Shown: in pieces, positions 55,850 through 64,000 of the stretch | How the letters are laid out: each line of letters begins with the position of its first letter | How positions within the stretch are numbered: the stretch's first letter is position 1 | Source: Periplaneta americana | Lineage: Eukaryota > Arthropoda > Insecta > Blattodea > Blattidae | Length of the DNA: 64,000 nt | Assembly: GCF_040183065.1 (NCBI RefSeq) | Contig: NC_091121.1 | Location: 38,536,287 to 38,600,286, forward strand | Reading direction: 5' to 3' | Notes under the pieces: model-generated | What the model saw: the letters and a program-made list of their open reading frames with translations, nothing else | What the model was told of the DNA's origin: nothing | Database searches by the model: none | Translations under genes and position numbers: made by a program

Positions 55850-56069
55850 GGATTGGAAATGATTCCATCTTTACCTTACTCACGACTTTTACGGAACCCA
55901 GAGGTTCACTGCCGCCCTCACGTAAGCCCGACATTGGTCCCTACTCTGAGAAAGATTAATCCAGTCCCTACCATCAAATCCCACCTTCCTCAAATCCATT
56001 TTAATATTATCCTCCCTTCTACGTCTCGGACTCCCCAAAGATCCTTTCCCTCCGGCCTCCCAACTATAT
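55850..56069 (-). pseudogene. LINE C-terminal fragment, right part
   Basis: The minus strand encodes S-P-R-R-R-R-E-D-N-I-K-M-D-L-R-K-V-G, then D-W-I-N-L-S-Q-S-R-D-Q and R-A-Y-V-R-A-A-V-N-L-W-V-P before a stop. This is the R-W-E-D-N-I-K-x-D-L-R-E-V...W-R-A-Y-V-R-A-A-M-N C-terminus of a very abundant cockroach-type LINE. It is separated from its upstream part (57203-57290) by the 56070-57202 transposon. A related + strand copy is at 63146-63295. Confidence 0.85.
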
Positions 56070-57202
56070 GGGCTATTCAAATTGACCGAAATATAGAGAA
56101 AATTGACCTTGCAATTTTTAAATACAATGAAACTTTTCCTGTCCGCAGACAACTGTGATATAATGCTTTGTGCGAAGTTTGAGGCATCAGAACTTAATAG
56201 TGTTTAAATTAATAATATTTAAATTTATCGTATTTTCATAAAATTAGCAACTTTAAACTATTGTGGCTCCGAAACCCTTTCACCCAATGATCAAAATCAT
56301 GGTTTATTTTGATGCTGAGAAGTTAAACTTTATATTGACATGTAAACAGTTTTTCTTACTTTTTATGGAAATGGAGAAATTTAGATTTTTCTTCATTAAG
56401 ATGCCTTTGGCCACGAAAAAATATTTTTAAAATATATGGTTAGATTCTGCATTGAAAGTACAAATAAACACATATTTTTTACTGGTGGTACGTTGATAAG
56501 AAAGTATTGAAAATATCAAATAAAGAAAATAAATAGTATGCGTGTGAACTAACCAGATGACTGTGAGTCGGGATGTAGTCGAGATAAGCAAGGCCAGGAG
56601 ACAAACACGTGATGTGTCGTCTAGCAGTCATGGCTGGGCTAGCTTTATCACAAGTTTTCATAAACACAGGAGTAAAATGACGCCCAATGCTCGCTTATCT
56701 TCAGCTCTCGGCCATTGCATGCGATACTGTGCCGTTCAAGTCTAGGCATGTGAAAATAATTTATTTAATACCCTCGAAACTTATTGCCAAGCCACTAAGC
56801 AAACAATGCCAAATCCCTCTTAATAATGCAAGGTTTTTTCTCAATATTTTTTTACATTTTTACAAATGACCAAAAAGCCTAAAAGCAAGTAAAATCAGAT
56901 TATCTGTATCTCTGTGTACAATAAAAATAAGGATTACTTCATAACCTAACCTACCAAATGTCAGCTTCAAAATAAGCTCTCGTTCAATGTTCTGCAGTAA
57001 ATGGTTCCAGAGTTCTGAGCGCTGAAAGAGGCTTGTTTTTATAAAATACGCTAAATTTGTCACTCAATAATACAAAAACCGTTTGACTTTCGATAGTATA
57101 TTTTTGAAAATCCACTCCCCTCAGCATATAGTATAAGTAGGGAAAAAATTAGAGTATAAAAATGCGAGGTTTTTTACTGATTGATTTCATATGGAATAGC
57201 CC
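56070..57202. mobile_element. Non-autonomous DNA transposon, possible Sola-like, copy 2
   Basis: It starts GGGCTATTCAAATTGACCG and ends CATATGGAATAGCCC. It is flanked by ATAT (56066-56069 and 57203-57206). It is closely related along 1.13 kb to 16594-17733, with scattered substitutions and small indels. It is inserted in a LINE C-terminal coding region within a BRD7/9 intron. Confidence 0.8.
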
Positions 57203-57290
57203 ATATGCATTTCTGGTTTCGCCCATACATGCTACATGCCCTGCCCATCTTCCATCTTTACCATCGAGGGAAAAGTTATTTAAAACTGAC
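57203..57290 (-). pseudogene. LINE C-terminal fragment, left part
   Basis: The minus strand reads W-A-G-H-V-A-C-M-G-E-T-R-N-A, the block that directly precedes the part at 55850-56069 in this LINE family. The two were separated by insertion of the 56070 transposon. Confidence 0.75.
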
Positions 57291-57485
57291 TGCAAGCATA
57301 CATTTTTAACAATGAGGCAATTTTTGCGATCCCTTTCACAGTTCGAAAAAAAAAAAAAAAAAAAAACCTATTTCAATAACCTACAATGGGCTAGTTACAA
57401 ACCTAAAAATCCGGTCTCTGGTCATTACACACAAGAACTATTTGCCAAAAGAATAAAAATTTGAGTTGCCTGCTCATTAACTCAC

Positions 57486-57665
57486 CAAGCTGCACTTCAC
57501 TGTCGGACGGCTGTGCCACGTGCGACAGGTGAGCTGGTGGAGTGAGACTAAGTCTATCACTCTGCACCTGCTGCAACTTTTGTAATAATGCTGATGTCTG
57601 GTCTAGCCGGACTTGCATTGCTTCCTCTGCAGCTCTCTGCTCATCTTTTACTTGGATGTCTTGTT
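57486..57665 (-). CDS. Brd7-9: BRD7/BRD9-like protein, internal exon (coiled-coil)
   Basis: A 180-nt minus-strand exon, phase 1 in and out. The acceptor TTTTTACATTCCAG lies before 57665 and the donor CTTG|GTGAGT after 57486. It encodes Q-V-K-D-E-Q-R-A-A-E-E-A-M-Q, then L-D-Q-T-S-A-L-L-Q-K-L-Q-Q-V-Q-S-D-R and S-D-S-E-V-Q-L. This parallels human BRD9 L-D-E-T-T-K-L-L-Q-D-L-H-E-A-Q-A-E-R followed by a Ser-rich segment. The first half is a likely short coiled coil. Confidence 0.88.
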
Positions 57666-57750
57666 CTGGAATGTAAAAATTTTTCAACTAGGCACAAAAG
57701 TAAGAAGTTCTGTACATACTGTACAAATCATCTCTTTAAATGACAATCCG

Positions 57751-58850
57751 TGGTGAGAATAAACATGAGTATATAGTATATACTGGACTTTTTTAAATAT
57801 ATACTCTTGTTAGTAAGAATAAAAACATTTGAGTACCTACTCATTTTTTATTACATACTCATAACATGGAGGCATAGTAGAGTATACTCAAGTGTCCATC
57901 TTGTACAGAATATATATACTCATGCTTGATAAGAATAAAAGCTAGTATATTCTCATATTTATAAGTTCGTTCTCATGTTATTCTGAGTATGGTTTGTAGC
58001 AGGCTCAATTCTGAATATTTGTTGATCTGTGTTCAGTTTAAAGTTAAATACAAAAAAATGGCAGAATTTATGAACGATGTAGTACCTCATGGAGAAATAT
58101 AGAAAAAAGACGTGAACTTCAGAAGCCTTTAACACTTCACAAAAGTGAATGTGAAAAAGGTTAAACACGTATTTGTTATTCATAAAAAAACATAGCCTAT
58201 AAAAATATGAATGGCTAACAAATTATAAGATTAGACTGTATTGTTAAATATAATTAACAATTACAGTTTATTTTGTAAAATTTGAATTGTAAAATGCAAT
58301 TACTTGTAACTTTAAATTATATATATAACTCTCTATAATAAAAAATAGAATTAGCATAACTGGAATTCTAGAAATGGATTGTAATCTCTATCTAACATCC
58401 CGTAATGACGATTTCCCAGTACTATTTTCTTGTTTCCTGTTTATTAACATCACTTATCTGATTCACTCTCTCTTTCATGTTTATTTATTTATTTATTTAT
58501 TCATTTATTTATTTACTTATTTATTTTATTAATTAATTAATTAATTAGTTTATTTATTTATTTATAAAAAGCAAAACACAAACCACTACAGCATGCGGAT
58601 AGCATGCGAAAAAAAAAAAAACTGAGCATCACGGTACAATGTGGTCAAAGAGGATAGGTAATTCGAGTACATACTAACTTTTAAACTATCAAGAAGGCTG
58701 TAGAGATAAGTATATATTCGAGTTAGGTAGAATGTCTTTATTCTTACGAATATGAGTATGTTCTAGTGGTTACGAGTATATAATCACAGGAAGTGCTCAT
58801 ACTCAAAAGTATAAACCTTGAGAAAGTACTTAAGCTCTATTCTTACTACC
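57751..58850. mobile_element. ~1.1-kb TIR element with reiterated GAGTATA motifs
   Basis: The ends are TGGTGAGAATAAACATGAGTA and TACTTAAGCTCTATTCTTACTACC, imperfect inverted repeats. Across both halves a GAGTATAT/ATATACTC motif and an AAGAATAAAA motif recur many times in both orientations. A TTTA-rich microsatellite (58480-58565) and an A-run (58609-58621) lie inside. It occupies most of the intron between two BRD7/9 exons. Confidence 0.65.
58480..58565. repeat. (TTTA)n / (TTAA)n microsatellite
   Basis: A TTTA-tetranucleotide run interrupted by a TTAA-repeat segment. Confidence 0.92.
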
Positions 58851-59022
58851 CAATAAGTTTTGTTTGGTGACAAAAGGACGTAGTACAATAAAACTCAATT
58901 TAATGACACACAAATATTATTAGTGATGATGGCATGGAGAGTTTCAGTTGCTACAGAAATATTAAAACAAATTTTAACAATAACATAAAGCTCAAGTTGT
59001 CTAACACAGGTACATAACTTAC

Positions 59023-59321
59023 CCACTATATCAAGGAATTTTGTATCAATTCCAAGTTCAGAAAGAGACTTAAGTGCTCCAAAGTCCACTTTAATATCCT
59101 GTTGAAAATTTGGCATTTGATGCATCTTGTCATCATGCACACCCTGCATGGCAACAGGTTTGCCTTCGAGCAGCTGTCTAATTCGCTCTTCCTCCTCACG
59201 CAATCTCCGTCTCTCCTCCAATATACGTTTTGTTTTGCGATGCTCTCCTCCCGTCAGAAGATCCAACAAATTATCCACCATTGTGAGGGTGTAATCACAA
59301 TCTTTGGAGAAGTCCAAAATA
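59023..59321 (-). CDS. Brd7-9: BRD7/BRD9-like protein, internal exon (DUF3512 region)
   Basis: A 299-nt minus-strand exon. The acceptor TTTTAATTTGCAG lies before 59321 and the donor GTGG|GTAAGT after 59023; phase 2 in, phase 1 out. It encodes I-L-D-F-S-K-D-C, then M-V-D-N-L-L-D-L-L-T-G-G-E-H and a charged helix R-R-R-L-R-E-E-E-E-R-I. It ends V-D-F-G-A-L-K-S-L-S-E-L-G-I-D-T-K-F-L-D-I-V. Human BRD9 has V-V-D-D-L-L-D-Q-I-T-G-G-D-H and V-D-I-S-M-L-S-S-L-G. BRD7 and BRD9 mark PBAF and ncBAF SWI/SNF remodelers; insects usually have one gene. The frame continues past the donor into intron to 58895; that extension is not coding. Confidence 0.93.
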
Positions 59322-59324
59322 CTG

Positions 59325-60001
59325 CAAATTAAAATTCAAAATGTATTAATAACTTCTATGGGGGAAATCAATATTTTGTGTTAACGAAAAAACCATTACA
59401 ATCGCAATCTCATTTCTAACTTCATGTAGAATTCATCATCATCATCAGTATGCGTAGACACACCTGATTTTCACGAATTTCTGCTAATTGAGTAAGAGGG
59501 TTACAGGTATGAACGAGACTTGTTCTGTAGACATGTTTCATGATCGCAATTTGTCGCGAATTTTGCTCGTTCTTACCATTTTTTTTTAAATATAATTTGG
59601 CAATTTTCTATTAAACACGATTTATTCACGAATATATTTAATCAAACACGATTTCTTTATGAATATTGTTGAATCATACATTTTCATCCGTCAAGAAATT
59701 CCATTATTATATTTTCAACAATGAAACATTCGAAATAAACACGAAACTGGGTTTGTCTTTCATGTTTTATCATCTGTAAAGCATGGGTGTTCAACTATGA
59801 ACAATGAAAATCTGTGTGTTGCACACTGAGACAAGAATAAATATGTGTAAAATATATTTACCACATTTTCAGCTAGAGTACGCAATGCAGACTAAGAAAT
59901 AAAGTCGAAAAATGAATGTTTTATTACCAGTATTGGAAACTGTTCATACAATTTCCGCATTAACATATATTCAGTAGACATGGCCTAATAACTGGTCTTA
60001 C
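59325..60001 (-). other. Brd7-9 intron, nothing else seen
   Basis: AT-rich intron with a short ATCATC patch at 59430. No repeats or RNA genes are supported. Confidence 0.6.
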
Positions 60002-60137
60002 CTTTCAGCATATTGAACACATGTTTCATCGCCATACGTCTGGTACACCAGATCTGATTCTTCTTTTGTCAGATTAGCAAAAGTAGAATCATAAGATGGA
60101 GCATATGAGCCAAAAGCACCATAATACAGTGGTTTAA
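60002..60137 (-). CDS. Brd7-9: BRD7/BRD9-like protein, internal exon
   Basis: A 136-nt minus-strand exon. The acceptor CTTCTTCACAG lies before 60137 and the donor AAG|GTAAGA after 60002; phase 1 in, phase 2 out. It encodes K-P-L-Y-Y-G-A-F-G-S-Y-A-P, then L-T-K-E-E-S-D-L-V-Y-Q-T-Y-G-D-E-T-C-V-Q-Y-A-E. Human BRD9 has F-G-D-L-K-S-D-E-M-E-L-L-Y-S-A-Y-G-D-E-T-G-V-Q at the same place, just before the V-D-D-L-L block. The exon has no ORF long enough to be noticed by length; phase with the next exon (AG|T, Ser) supports it. The bromodomain exons are not found up to 64000. Confidence 0.9.
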
Positions 60138-60250
60138 CTGTGAAGAAGAAATAGCAAAATATAACAACATTCTGATTTCAGTACGATCTCCTCCAGATAT
60201 TTTACAATTATTATCTTTTTAGCCAAAAAATCTGGTGTTTTATTTCCTTT

Positions 60251-60509
60251 ATACTGTATATACTCGCGTAATTTTCGAACCATAATTTTTAAACATCAAT
60301 TTTGGACTTCATTTTTTTCCCCACGTAATTTTCTCATTCAAATATTTAAGTCCTATTTAAATTTTCTTTTTACTTCCATTTTAACTGGTCATTCCAGTAC
60401 CAGGAGGGATGTTTTGCAAAGCAATGCACCAGGTCGTCTTTTTCACACCTTTTCAACCCAATCCAACATTAACTCGCAATTCATCCACCCTTTTTCCTGG
60501 CTACCACAT

Positions 60510-60548
<39 letters not shown>

Positions 60549-61690
60549 TTTTATTTTCGCTGGCAGAGTTAAGGCCATAAGGCCTTCTCTTCCACTCAAC
60601 CCGCCTTAATCACTACAATACATATTTAAATTACGAATATTTACACTACACTTGAAAGGTTCTCCAGCAATATTCTTCAGTTAAGTTTTAACGACTAGTA
60701 GACTACATATTTATTTAAATTTAGATAAACCTATAAGGTAAAATAGTAACTTAATTTATGAGCTAATTTAATTCAATCAATTATAATTAATTTGAGATTT
60801 GAGATAGCTAGTAAAATGATGAAAATTAATTTAATATAAGCTTACTGGAACTATGTTACAGGGAGAAAAAAAATATATATATATAAATCTAAAATATATT
60901 TCTATAATGAGAATATTAATGTAATTGCCATTAGAGGTTTTGTAAATCTATTTAGAGAAATTAATGATAATAATAAGAATGGACAGATGTTAGTTTCATT
61001 ATATGTAATAAATATTAATCAGCAATTAATTTGTTAAGTAAGAATTTATGTAATTTTGACCTAAATGAAGTTATTGTCCAACAACCCCTTACATCACTCA
61101 GTTCCAATTTCTAGCAACTGGAACTGTATAAGATGAAGAATATAAAGATGTCTTGTGGTAGGGTATAATGAGTAAATTTTTATGAGATCTTGTACTTAGC
61201 TGATAATATGCGGATAAATTTTGAAAACGAGAAGCCAAATAGATTGAGGTAACAGTGCGCAAAATTTGAAATAAGAGAACAAGAGAATGCAGGGCTCGTC
61301 AATCGCTTAGCCTTACACCAGCAGGAAACCTGACTCCATTTGGAATGGTCTTCCTTTGGAAAATGATATATGGCAGCCTATGAGGGTGATTTCTGAGGCA
61401 AGATTTATCAGCAGTCATTCTAAAATGAGTTTAAAGAAATTTATTTAGAAATACGCAAAATTACGGTAGAACTTAACGCCGATCTTTTCTTATTTGTTTA
61501 AGAAAATCGCGATTTTTCCGCAGTTGCTTTGGGTTTTTATTCGTTCTTAATCATACCAGTGCAGCCCTTTGAAATAAAATACTGTTCTTCATAATGTCAT
61601 GTCATTTTTTATTTCCTCGCATAATTTACGCACCCTTACTTAGGAATGGATTTTTTCTCCCAAAAAAGTGCGAAAAATAAATACGCTATT
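60251..61690. mobile_element. Possible DNA element enclosing a retroelement end
   Basis: TATACTCGCGTAATTTTCGA at 60258 faces TTTTTCGCACT-like sequence (reverse) at 61670-61690. CTCGCATAATTTACGCACC also occurs directly at 61616. These suggest degenerate terminal repeats, but orientation is mixed and the boundary uncertain. Brd7-9 intron. Confidence 0.3.
60510..61440 (-). repeat. Retroelement 3' region with (AAT)n tail
   Basis: An (AAT)n tract at 60510-60548 is followed by GGCAGAGTTAAGGCCATAAG and GGCCTTCTCTTCCACTCAACC. Read on the minus strand, this is the GAAGGCCTTATGGCCTTAAC 3' end plus TTA-repeat tail I associate with insect LINEs. The sequence to ~61440 is likely its diverged body; no protein was recognised. 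Confidence 0.5.
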
Positions 61691-61769
61691 TTTTTTCTGT
61701 AGTTTAGTTAGGTAATAGATCATTTTCTTACAATCTTCAATTTTAGCCCCTTTTCTACACTGTTATGAA

Positions 61770-61956
61770 ATATTATAACTTGTATGGCTGCCCCAATCTG
61801 ATAATATGACAACATTTTGGAATTGATTTAATCCATATGAGAGATTTTGCAAATATATATAAATAGCAATAACTTCTCCTTCAAAATTGCTGTATATTAT
61901 CCTACAGAATGGTAAACTGAAAAGAGAGGACATGTTACCCCCAGCTCTTCCTCCTC
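61770..61956 (-). pseudogene. RNase H domain fragment of a LINE
   Basis: The minus strand reads F-E-G-E-V-I-A-I, then L-N-Q-F-Q-N-V-V-I-L-S-D. It corresponds to the E and second D blocks of the retroelement RNase H family seen at 14.7 and 30.3 kb, but is much diverged and cut off. Confidence 0.6.
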
Positions 61957-62945
61957 TTAGGCCCAATTGTATAAAACTCCCTGACTAAAGATAAACTTTG
62001 ATCGAAGATCAGAAAATGAACCGAGTTCAGACACTTCTCCTATTGTATAAAACTTTTCTGCGATCAAATTACCTTGGTTCAAATGCAATTTAAGTTCACG
62101 TGAAAAGGATTTGGCAACATCGCATGAACAGGTGAAGTATGTGCTGCGCGGATCATGTTGTACAAGTTTGTTCAGTGTTGCCAATCTACCAACTTTAACT
62201 CTTTTTCAACGACAATTTCTTTTAACTTTTATATTGCTTAAACAGGGATTTAGTGACCTTTTTAGCACCCCATAGTGACAAAATTTAATATTTCTTTGTT
62301 GAAAATGAGAAATCTAGCAACTTTCCAACTACTTTTTGGCGACTTTCCGTACACTTTGTTGGAGACACTGGTTTGTTTTGTGCATTGTAAATGATGACAA
62401 TAAGAAGAAGGTTGACTGTTCTCCAAATTGTTATCATGTTATGGTGTTTGATACTGCTAAACATAATAAAGCTTTATAAACGACAATTTTCGTTTAGTAA
62501 TACAGTTAATTGAAAATTTATGAATGTACCATCATATCCATTAATAATTGATGGTTGTTATAAACATAATATAATTATAGGTTATGTTATTTGAGACTGC
62601 TGAACATGATAGAGCCTTATAAAATATAAGAATGTTTGTGTATTAACGCAAGAAATTGAAAAAAAAATATATATAAATGTACCTTCCATATCTATTAATA
62701 TTAATAATAATAACGGATATTTTATTTGCACAATCTGTCACTCGTATATTTCAAACAGAAAAGAAATAACTGAACTTGGATCATCTAACTTAATCGGAGA
62801 AATTTCTTCAGTCAAAGTTGACTTTAGTTTAAGACAAATTAATCTCAGATTAGACTTTATACAACACAAAATTCCAAGTTCAGCGAGAACGAGGATCAAT
62901 TTAACGTCTGATCTAAGATTAAATGGTTTATACAATCGGCCCTTA
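61957..62945. mobile_element. TIR DNA element (~0.99 kb) with TTAA-like flanks
   Basis: The left end is TTAGGCCCAATTGTATAAAA and the right end TTTATACAATCGGCCCTTAA. The right flank is TTAA and the left TTAG, compatible with a TTAA target of piggyBac/Kolobok-type elements, with one change. A second TATTGTATAAAAC occurs at 62041. A hAT MITE (62173-62370) is inserted inside. No transposase. Confidence 0.65.
62173..62370. mobile_element. hAT MITE (198 bp) nested in a TIR element
   Basis: The ends are CAGTGTTGCCAA and TTGGAGACACTG, with GTTTGTT on both sides (62166-62172 and 62371-62377). The terminus matches that of the 415-bp hAT MITE at 44329. Confidence 0.72.
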
Positions 62946-63145
62946 ATGTGATATAAGGGATCCATCTGTATAAATTTCTGACCACTCCTTATGTGGGTAC
63001 CTTGTCTCAATAAAATTGTTTCTACAGCCAGAGTCTTCAGAACTATTTATTTTTAACATCGTCCATGAGGGCCAAACTGTGTTCTATATGAATAGTATTT
63101 AATGTGTTGTCTTTCATTAATAAATTTTCTTTCCTTTGAGGAATA

Positions 63146-63295
63146 CTTAAGCGGCCGAGATGTAGATGGGAGGATAATATTAAAATAGATTTGAGGGAGG
63201 TGGGATATGATGGTAGGGACTGCATTAATCTTGCTCAGGATAGGGACCAATGGCGGGCTTATGTGAGGGCGGCAATGAACTTCCAGGTTCTCTAA
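63146..63295 (+). pseudogene. LINE C-terminal fragment
   Basis: The + strand reads R-W-E-D-N-I-K-I-D-L-R-E-V-G-Y-D-G-R-D, then L-A-Q-D-R-D-Q-W-R-A-Y-V-R-A-A-M-N-F-Q-V-L-stop. It is the same LINE family as 55850-56069, less decayed. Its upstream part is missing. Confidence 0.82.
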
Positions 63296-63365
63296 AAACC
63301 ATTTGCAAGTGATTTTATAAAACTTTACTGTGTTTTTTATCTATCCACAGTTTGGATACATATTT

Positions 63366-63592
63366 TTATGCTTGACCATGCCGAAATGTAGTAATTATAC
63401 ACCTGGTAGCAGCCCTTTAATGGACCTCATTAAAGTACACCTATTCATTAAAGGTCAGGTGTTCCACCAATCAGAAAATACCATTGTAGCAATATGAAAG
63501 CGCAAGTATCGATTATTCTCGGATATGCAATCGAAAGACAACTAGTTCTGTTACTATAATAATTAGCGTTAATTGTAAATAATATTCAAATG
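63366..63592. mobile_element. Truncated copy of the 25341-25854 TIR element
   Basis: It begins TTTATGCTTGACCATGCC, continues GTAGTAATTATACACCTGG and ends GCGTTAATTGTAAATAATATTCAAA, colinear with the left half of 25341-25854. It stops where a LINE begins. Confidence 0.85.
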
Positions 63593-64000
63593 CGGATGCT
63601 TTAGCAAAGAAGGGCAGCACTGCTACTTACAGACCTGTTACTAAATCTACGTATTACTCTGTGAAAAGATTTATTAAATCTACATACTTAGACTTCAACA
63701 AACAAAATTTGATAACACAATCCCATGGGAAAAAATGGAACTCTCTGCATCAAAATCCACAGTTAATTCCCGATTTACCACGAAAATCGTCTGTAGCTGC
63801 ATTTAGATTGGCAACAGGCCATGATTGTTTGGCCAAACACCTGCATAGAATTGGAATATATCAGTCCCCTAACTGTCCATTGTGCAACTCAAACCAAGAA
63901 ATGGATTCGGAACACCTCAAAATCTGTGCTTCAGTGGCTGGTCATGATAATATCTTTGAAAAATATTGGAGTGCAAGAGGTCAAATGACTTTATTGTCAA
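63593..64000 (+). pseudogene. 5'-truncated LINE (RNase H tail), runs off the window
   Basis: The frame starts in the last RNase H motif (A-D-A-L-A-K-K-G) and continues through S-T-Y-L-D-F-N-K-Q-N, F-R-L-A-T-G-H-D-C-L-A-K-H-L-H-R and C-P-L-C to R-G-Q-M-T-L-L-S at the edge. The reading frame is unbroken. It is joined directly to the truncated TIR element at 63592. Its 3' end and (CAA)n tail should lie a few bases past 64000. Confidence 0.9.

Noticed and set aside
58895-59022. Extension of the Brd7-9 exon frame beyond the donor
   Set aside because: GTGG|GTAAGT is a strong donor and phase fits the exon at 57665; residues after it show no homology.
1-64000. Bacterial-type operons, riboswitches or rho-independent terminators
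   Set aside because: Introns, SINEs, LINEs and eukaryotic gene families show this is nuclear animal DNA.

Overview
This is a eukaryotic, almost certainly insect, genomic window. It is AT-rich, has short exons separated by long introns, and is packed with transposable-element relics. Several tRNA-headed SINE families and the LINE/MITE mix resemble what I remember of cockroach (Blattodea, Periplaneta-like) genomes. That attribution is inference from memory, not from a search. No bacterial features, CRISPR arrays, rRNA genes or intact tRNA genes were seen.

Three host genes can be supported, each only in part. (1) A BTBD1/BTBD2-type BTB-BACK-PHR protein on the + strand: its last two coding exons are at 5711-6076 and 9172-9645, and the BTB exons must lie before the window. 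(2) BRF1, the TFIIB-like subunit of RNA polymerase III factor TFIIIB, on the - strand: its first four coding exons are at 35840-35627, 33514-33427, 32057-31921 and 26431-26327. They join in phase, and the rest of the gene lies further left or was not found. (3) A BRD7/BRD9 (insect Brd7-9) chromatin-remodeller subunit on the - strand: its last four exons are at 60137-60002, 59321-59023, 57665-57486 and 54545-54070. The bromodomain exons are beyond the right edge.

The rest is mobile DNA and its decay. Region by region: 1-5.7 kb holds a hAT transposase end, SINEs and MITEs. 5.7-10.6 kb is the BTBD gene with two intronic MITEs. 10.6-26 kb is intergenic or BRF1 intron, with LINE tails, a 643-bp tRNA-headed retroposon, a possible Sola-like element and a tyrosine-recombinase fragment. 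26-36 kb is the BRF1 5' half; its introns carry two inverted copies of one hAT element sharing a target site (one split by a LINE), a Tigger relic, a SINE and a 155-bp satellite with higher-order structure. 36-54 kb is gene-free, with a Sola-like element that keeps coding remnants, mariner and hAT transposase remains, a Jockey LINE carrying two later insertions, and a nest of MITEs inside a Penelope-type fragment. 54-64 kb is the BRD7/9 3' half; its introns hold a hAT element with a perfect 8-bp target duplication, a second copy of the 16.6-kb element, and further MITEs and LINE ends.

No undescribed functional system is evident. The most unusual structure is the pair of inverted hAT copies in BRF1 intron 3. 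The three genes are not functionally linked, except that BRF1 and Brd7-9 both act in transcription or chromatin.
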